Origin: Companilactobacillus kedongensis
GTDB taxonomy: Bacteria > Bacillota > Bacilli > Lactobacillales > Lactobacillaceae
DNA length: 64,000 bases
NCBI RefSeq assembly: GCF_003946625.1
Contig: NZ_RHOR01000005.1
Location: 1-64,000, forward strand
Direction: 5' to 3'
Below, one piece after another: positions 59,766 to 64,000 of the stretch; the stretch's first letter is position 1, and each line of letters starts with the position of its first letter. The translations under genes and the position numbers were made by a program. A model generated the notes under the pieces. That model was not told the origin of the DNA. It saw nothing but the letters and a program-made list of their open reading frames with translations, and did not search any database.

Positions 59766-60827
59766 TTAAGCCTCCTTACTTTCTGTAATATCGATTTCTT
59801 TAACATTAACATTCAAACTGTTCAAATATTTGATTGCTTCACTAACTTTATCATCGTCTCCAGTTAAGGCAAACAACATGATACCAACGGTAGTTCCTTG
59901 CAATCTTTCAATATTACTGAAAAGTATATTAGCTTCAACGTCAAACTTCTTATACAAACCAACAACTAATGGTTCATTAGTTACATTACCAATATAGTTC
60001 AATTCAACTAAACGACCGGAAATAGAACCGGCAATACCGCTTTCCTTGATCTCATCAAGAACAGAACTGATTTGAGTTGACGTATCGACAAAGTCTTTAG
60101 TTAGTTTCTTCTTAGGACTACCAAAGATCGTCAACAAGTCGCCTTCCTCGATCAAAGCCCCATCTTCCATGACAGCTACTCGATTACAAATTTGTTTGAT
60201 AGCGTCCATTTCGTGGGTAATGATAACGATCGTAATGCCTAATTCTTTATTCAAACGACCCAATAATTTTAGTATTTCAGTTGTTGTCTTAGGATCTAAG
60301 GCACTTGTAGCCTCATCAGAAATCAAAATTTCAGGATCACTTGCTAAGGCACGGGCGATCGCAACACGTTGTTTTTGACCACCAGATAATTGTGAAGGGT
60401 AATTGTTAGCACGATCATCCAAACCAACCAGCTTCAATAATTTATCCACTTTTTCCTTACGTTCTTGTTTCGATAACTTAGAATCACGCAATGGAAAATC
60501 TACATTACCAAAAACAGTCAGCGAACGCATCAAGTTGAAATGCTGGAAGATCATACCAATATTCTTACGTTCTTTACGTAAATCTTTGACACTGAGTTTA
60601 GTCAAACTTTTATCGTTAACAATAACTTCACCAGACGTGGGTTTTTGTAACAAGTTGATGACACGTACTAAAGTACTTTTTCCTGCGCCGGAATAACCAA
60701 TAACACCAAAGATGTCGCCTTTATTTACGTTAATGGATACATTCTTAACAGCTTCGATCGTTTTTCCTTCATTATGGAAAGTAACGTCAATATTTTTAAG
60801 CTGTATTATTCCGCCTTTTTCTACCAT
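59766..60827 (-). CDS. metN: Methionine ABC transporter ATP-binding protein MetN
   Basis: This 353-residue ATPase has Walker A GYSGAGKST, the Q loop in MIFQHFNLM, signature LSGGQKQRVAIARAL, Walker B ILISDEATSALD and the H loop IVIITHEMD. The C-terminal NIL/ACT-like domain (about 265-350) is the methionine-sensing module that gives feedback inhibition in MetNI. ATG 60827 follows GAGGAGTAATTTA; the GTG at 60842 overlaps that ribosome site. It sits between metQ and metI. Confidence 0.94.
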   Translation of the reverse strand: MVEKGGIIQLKNIDVTFHNEGKTIEAVKNVSINVNKGDIFGVIGYSGAGKSTLVRVINLLQKPTSGEVIVNDKSLTKLSVKDLRKERKNIGMIFQHFNLMRSLTVFGNVDFPLRDSKLSKQERKEKVDKLLKLVGLDDRANNYPSQLSGGQKQRVAIARALASDPEILISDEATSALDPKTTTEILKLLGRLNKELGITIVIITHEMDAIKQICNRVAVMEDGALIEEGDLLTIFGSPKKKLTKDFVDTSTQISSVLDEIKESGIAGSISGRLVELNYIGNVTNEPLVVGLYKKFDVEANILFSNIERLQGTTVGIMLFALTGDDDKVSEAIKYLNSLNVNVKEIDITESKEA

Positions 60828-60861
60828 TAAATTACTCCTCACTTAAATTCTAAGAATTGTG

Positions 60862-61695
60862 TTAGAACTTGTAGTTCCATGCAGCATACGTTGATCCATT
60901 ATAAACTTCTTTGATCTTCTTAGCAGTAGCTTCTGTTTGGTAAGCCTTTACAACTTTCTTATATGTCTTGTTGTCTTTGTTTTTCTTTGTTGTAGCAACA
61001 ATATTTACGTAAGGTTTTGATTCTTTAGTAATCTTTTCCTTATAGATAGCTGAACTTGGTTTCAACTTAGCATCTTGAGCCACATCGTTATTAACAACGG
61101 CAATTGCTACATCAGTCAATGAATGTGCTGTTTGTGCTGCGTCTAAAGGTGTGATATCCAAATGTTTAGGATTTTCAGTTACATCCTTAGTAGTAAGAAG
61201 TTTTGATGATGAATCCTTAAGTTTGATAAGTCCGGCTTGTTGAAGAACTCTTAATCCACGATCCTCATTAGTTGAATCACTTGGAATGGCAACTTTAGCA
61301 CCGTCTTTTAATTCACTGATACTTTTCAATGACTTAGAATAAACTCTCAATGGTGCGATGTATGTATCACCGATTGAAACGATATCACCTTTATTAGCTT
61401 TGTTCCAATCATTCATGAAGTGATAGTTTTGGAAGGCATTGACGTCTAGTTCGCCTGATTCCAAAGCTTTGTTTGGAGTGTTGTAATCATTAAATTCAAC
61501 AATCTTTAGTGTAATACCTTGTTTCTTTAGTTTGCTGACGATTGGTTTCCAAACGCGATCATCTGATCCGTAGATACCAATTTTGACTGTCTTGTTAGCT
61601 GAATCTTTTTGTTGTCCACAACCTACTAATGCAAAAATTGAGAAAAATGAAATGGCTAGTAATAAAACCTTAGTTAGTTTATTTAACTTCTTCAT
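60862..61695 (-). CDS. metQ: MetQ/NlpA family methionine-binding lipoprotein
   Basis: This 277-residue lipoprotein has the lipobox ALVGC (cysteine about residue 26). The NlpA fold shows VKIGIYGSDDRVWKPIVSKLKKQGI, VEFNDYNTPNKALESGELDVNAFQNYHFM and TPLDAAQTAHSLTDVAIAVVNNDVA. It delivers methionine to MetNI at the outer face of the membrane. It is a paralogue of the next gene upstream, about half identical. AGGGGGATTTTAAT precedes the ATG. Confidence 0.92.
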   Translation of the reverse strand: MKKLNKLTKVLLLAISFFSIFALVGCGQQKDSANKTVKIGIYGSDDRVWKPIVSKLKKQGITLKIVEFNDYNTPNKALESGELDVNAFQNYHFMNDWNKANKGDIVSIGDTYIAPLRVYSKSLKSISELKDGAKVAIPSDSTNEDRGLRVLQQAGLIKLKDSSSKLLTTKDVTENPKHLDITPLDAAQTAHSLTDVAIAVVNNDVAQDAKLKPSSAIYKEKITKESKPYVNIVATTKKNKDNKTYKKVVKAYQTEATAKKIKEVYNGSTYAAWNYKF

Positions 61696-61707
61696 ATTAA
61701 AATCCCC

Positions 61708-62523
61708 CTATTTAAGATCATTATTCCAAGCTGGAATTGCGCTTCCTCCATAAACCTTCTTGATCTCTTTAGCAACGGCTTTAGATTGGAATGCCTTTAC
61801 AACTTTTTTATAATCTTTGTTATCTTTATCTTTTTTATTTGCGGCAATGATATTGATCCATGGTTTAGATTTAGCATTGACCTTTTCTGTATAAATTGCT
61901 TTATTAGGATCTAACTTAGCATCACTAGCAACGTTTCCGTTAACAATGGCTACGTCTACATCATCTAGTGAACGAGCTGTTTGTGCTGCATCTAACGGTG
62001 TAAATTTGAGATTCAACTTGTTTTCTTTAATGTTCTTAGTTGAAGGCATCTTTACACTGTCATCTAACTTGATAATACCGGCTGATTCTAGTAATTGTAG
62101 TGCACGACCTTCATTAGAAGCATCGTTTGGAATAGCAACTTTAGCGCCATTCTTTAATTGGTTCAAATTAGTTATCTTGTGTGAAAAGGCGGCCATTGGT
62201 TGAATAACGGTATCGCCAATTGGAACGATGTCTGTGTGATGTGACTTGTTCCAAGAATTTAGGAAATATCTGTGCTGATAAGCATTCATATCGATCTCGC
62301 CCTGGGCCAGTGCTGTATTTGGTTGATTGTAATCACTGAACTCAACGACTTTAAGATTGATTCCTTCCTTCTTAACTTTCTTTTTAACAACTTTCCAAAT
62401 CTCTGTATCAGAGTTATTAATTCCCACTTTAACAGTTGTATCCTTATTCTGATTGCCACAACCTGCTAATACGAAAACAAATACTGCTGTGAAAACCAAT
62501 AACAAAACTTTCTTAAACTTCAT
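61708..62523 (-). CDS. metQ: MetQ/NlpA family methionine-binding lipoprotein, first gene of the met operon
   Basis: This 271-residue lipoprotein has the lipobox VLAGC (about residue 21), then VKVGINNSDTEIWKVVKKKVKKEGI, VEFSDYNQPNTALAQGEIDMNAYQHRYF and TPLDAAQTARSLDDVDVAIVNGNVA. It is the closest gene to the T-box leader. Two binding proteins sharing one MetNI pair suggest different ligands, such as L- and D-methionine, methionine sulfoxide or a dipeptide; which is which is not visible. ATG 62523 has GGTGGGGAT upstream; the in-frame ATG at 62541 precedes that site. Confidence 0.92.
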   Translation of the reverse strand: MKFKKVLLLVFTAVFVFVLAGCGNQNKDTTVKVGINNSDTEIWKVVKKKVKKEGINLKVVEFSDYNQPNTALAQGEIDMNAYQHRYFLNSWNKSHHTDIVPIGDTVIQPMAAFSHKITNLNQLKNGAKVAIPNDASNEGRALQLLESAGIIKLDDSVKMPSTKNIKENKLNLKFTPLDAAQTARSLDDVDVAIVNGNVASDAKLDPNKAIYTEKVNAKSKPWINIIAANKKDKDNKDYKKVVKAFQSKAVAKEIKKVYGGSAIPAWNNDLK

Positions 62524-62576
62524 CTTCTTATCCCCACCCATACTGTCATTATTATTAATAAACCATTAACAGAAAC

Positions 62577-62877
62577 AAAAAAGCCGCTCCTGTAAAACAT
62601 CATTCGATGTTTTTAGAAGCGACTGATCGCGGTACCATTCTAATTCAAAATAAGCTTGCACCTATTTTCTCCACAACACACGGAAATAATCTATGTGCGT
62701 GTACTGTAAAGGGTACCAACCATTACGTCTTTATCCGTTAGGACTCAGAGTACCAATCACAGGTCATTTTCATTTAAGTTATTCGTCCTCTTCTCAACAG
62801 CTGAGGCTTTCTGTGCAAATAACTATAAATTACTTCCCCTGATCTCTTTGTTTGAAGTTATTGATTTATTAATCGTT
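62577..62877 (-). ncRNA. T-box riboswitch of the met operon, specifier ATG (methionine)
   Basis: On the minus strand the leader starts CAAAGAGATCAGGGGAAGTAA. The specifier loop AAGTAA/AAAATGACC lies above a CAGG/CCTG lower stem, and the specifier ATG is at 62765-62767. The conserved T-box TAGAATGGTACCGCG lies at 62628-62642. A terminator GTCGCTTC...AAAACATC/GATGTTTT...GAGCGGC (62583-62622) with T6 follows. Uncharged tRNA-Met would open the terminator and allow transcription of metQQNI. Confidence 0.93.
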
Positions 62878-62883
62878 GACAAG

Positions 62884-62912
62884 ATAATACAATCTACGGA
62901 TTAAAATGTCAA
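62884..62912 (-). promoter_or_regulatory. Sigma-A promoter of the met operon
   Basis: On the minus strand TTGACA (62907-62912) and TATTAT (62884-62889) are 17 bp apart, about 10 bp before the T-box leader. Confidence 0.85.
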
Positions 62913-63086
62913 CTCATTTATTAGAAATAATTATCCTAAAATAGATATGTTATATATGTTAACGATATATTTAATGAGTGATTGTATTGGTATATCAGCA
63001 TTATCATCCCATGATCGTAAATTAGATTTTACACATTTTCAGATTGAGATAATCTTAGTTTATTAAAATAAAAATAAAAAATAGAA

Positions 63087-63605
63087 CTACGCATATATTG
63101 TGAACTCTTTTGAATCGGACATATCGAAGTTGTCTTCGATATCACTTAAGCTGAATCCTCCTTGATCAAATCCATCACCGACTGACATAATCCACTGACT
63201 ATTTTTTATAGTTCCATAAAATTGACCGTCTGCTTTTATAACTACGAAAGCATAAATATATGTTTTGGCATCTGGTATATTCACCCTAGCTAAATAAAAT
63301 GTTGCGGCGGCTGGAACACTTTGATTAATTCGTAAGAAAAATTTATAAGACTTTTCAGATTCGTTATACATCAAGGTTGCCTTAGCCCTAGTAAAACCAC
63401 CAACTCCTCTAATGGAAAAATCACCAGTCCTTGATGAACACTCCTTAAATTTATTTAACGCTTTTTTAGCTTCTTTATTTTTCTTAATTACTGCTGGATC
63501 AGGTCCGGTTGGAGTCGAAGATGTAGTTTCACTGCTTGAACAAGCAGTTGTCACTAACATCAACAACAAAACCATTACTATTCCCCAAACCTTTTTCTTC
63601 ATCAT
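63087..63605 (-). CDS. Putative lipoprotein of unknown function
   Basis: This 172-residue protein has a lipoprotein signal peptide (KKKVWGIVMVLLLMLVTTAC, Cys about residue 22) followed by a Ser/Thr-rich linker (SSSETTSSTPTGPDP). The mature domain has a helix (IKKNKEAKKALNKFKECS) and about seven beta strands (GDFSIRGVGGFTRAKATLMY, YKFFLRINQSVPAAATFYLARVNI). I recognise no family. Two ATGs (63605 and 63602) share the ribosome site AAAGGGG, and the second has better spacing. It lies 15 bp downstream of the YxeA-like gene and is probably co-transcribed with it. Confidence 0.75.
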   Translation of the reverse strand: MMKKKVWGIVMVLLLMLVTTACSSSETTSSTPTGPDPAVIKKNKEAKKALNKFKECSSRTGDFSIRGVGGFTRAKATLMYNESEKSYKFFLRINQSVPAAATFYLARVNIPDAKTYIYAFVVIKADGQFYGTIKNSQWIMSVGDGFDQGGFSLSDIEDNFDMSDSKEFTIYA

Positions 63606-63620
63606 TATCCCCTTTAAACA

Positions 63621-64000
63621 TTATTTTTTCAGAGTTAACTTATCATCCTTTTCAGCCTTCTTATTGTCATAAGAATAAACAATCTGAGCTGTCTTGTTCT
63701 GATCAGATAATCTGACTTTGACACCTGTCACATAATTCTTATAGTTATCGTAAACATCATCTCGATCGATGACTAAATCATGTCCATCTTTTGAATAATA
63801 AACCGTTCTAAAATCAGGGTCATCATCATATGGATCTGCAAAGTTAACTGACATTTCATCCTTACTTAAAATTTCAACTTCATATCGAGGCTGATCTTTT
63901 GCGTAATACTCATTACCAACAATATTTGCACGATTCAAAATTATTTGAGTTTTTGCTCCTACAAATAATGCTAAGATAATCACCGAAGTTACAGTCTTTC
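63621..64000 (-). CDS. YxeA family (DUF1093) protein, N terminus beyond window edge
   Basis: The frame is open to the right edge and encodes at least 126 residues: a hydrophobic start VTSVIILALFVGAK (signal or anchor), then ANIVGNEYYAKDQPRYEVEI, DDDPDFRTVYYSKDGHDL and a C-terminal VRLSDQNKTAQIVYSYD. The GxxYY.K pattern and beta-rich layout match YxeA/DUF1093 exported proteins, an OB-fold family of unknown role in Firmicutes. The true start lies to the right of 64000. It is upstream of, and probably in an operon with, the lipoprotein gene. Confidence 0.75.
   Translation of the reverse strand, partial: KTVTSVIILALFVGAKTQIILNRANIVGNEYYAKDQPRYEVEILSKDEMSVNFADPYDDDPDFRTVYYSKDGHDLVIDRDDVYDNYKNYVTGVKVRLSDQNKTAQIVYSYDNKKAEKDDKLTLKK

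Overview
The window looks like chromosomal DNA of a low-GC Gram-positive lactic acid bacterium of the family Lactobacillaceae, most likely the Companilactobacillus (former L. alimentarius/farciminis) group. The signs are AT-rich DNA, strong AGGAGG ribosome sites, SLAP-domain surface proteins, ClpL, Met T-boxes, MetQQNI, CoaBC, an L-2-hydroxyacid dehydrogenase and EntA-type bacteriocin immunity proteins. The genus is an inference from gene style. I see no rRNA, tRNA, prophage or CRISPR array.

Layout. 1-5200: a TnpB gene cut by the window edge, a small secreted DUF4430 protein, a putative immunity protein, an RpiA-like protein, a TetR regulator and an L-2-hydroxyacid dehydrogenase. 5200-14240: an aldarate/gluconate locus with glucarate dehydratase, a second enolase-superfamily enzyme, a lactonase-like propeller, a 2-hydroxyacid dehydrogenase, DASS and GntP transporters, a LysR regulator and two cre-like sites. 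14380-23100: a quinone-reductase-like protein, aspartate 4-decarboxylase, a purine permease, an HTH-clpL-small ORF operon and a large GHSLGG hydrolase-like protein. 23140-25850: two SLAP surface proteins, one with eleven 12-bp repeats. 26000-32570: MntH with its own TetR regulator, pgi, a VanZ-like protein and an LTA-synthase-type enzyme. 32700-34450: a Met T-box and amino acid permease. 34490-40790: the DUF4310/4311/4312/SFCGS cluster with KDGP aldolase, a PLP enzyme, an amidohydrolase and a GntR regulator. 41370-47600: a two-component system, a HAD phosphatase, a second quinone reductase, a 3D-type secreted protein, an FMN reductase and a small HTH protein. 47600-58670: a domain-swapped GH3 glucosidase, CoaBC, a permease, an MMPL exporter with TetR, an orphan immunity protein and twin PspC peptides. 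59070-62880: the Met T-box-metQ-metQ-metN-metI operon. 63090-64000: a lipoprotein and a YxeA-like protein cut by the edge.

The most unusual content is a family of dispersed 135-180 bp intergenic repeats that fold as a cloverleaf: one long outer stem enclosing three hairpins. Complete copies lie at 4945-5118, 40898-41065, 41191-41360, 51836-52012 and 58886-59059. A deleted copy is at 1558-1692, and isolated left ends are at 58186 and 58773. Stem sequences differ between copies while pairing is kept, so the fold appears to be under selection. A second family of terminator-like hairpins with the core GTATCACA often sits beside them.

Long gene-free stretches: 10037-10391 holds two cre-like sites; 28003-28307 holds TetR operators and the pgi terminator; 32570-33052 holds a terminator, promoter and T-box; 40785-41365 holds two cloverleaf copies and a hairpin; 51774-52191 holds a terminator and one copy; 58671-59073 holds a left-end fragment, a hairpin and one copy; 62524-63086 holds the met T-box and promoter, with nothing recognisable in 62913-63086. 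46300-46577 shows nothing beyond AT-rich promoter-like DNA.
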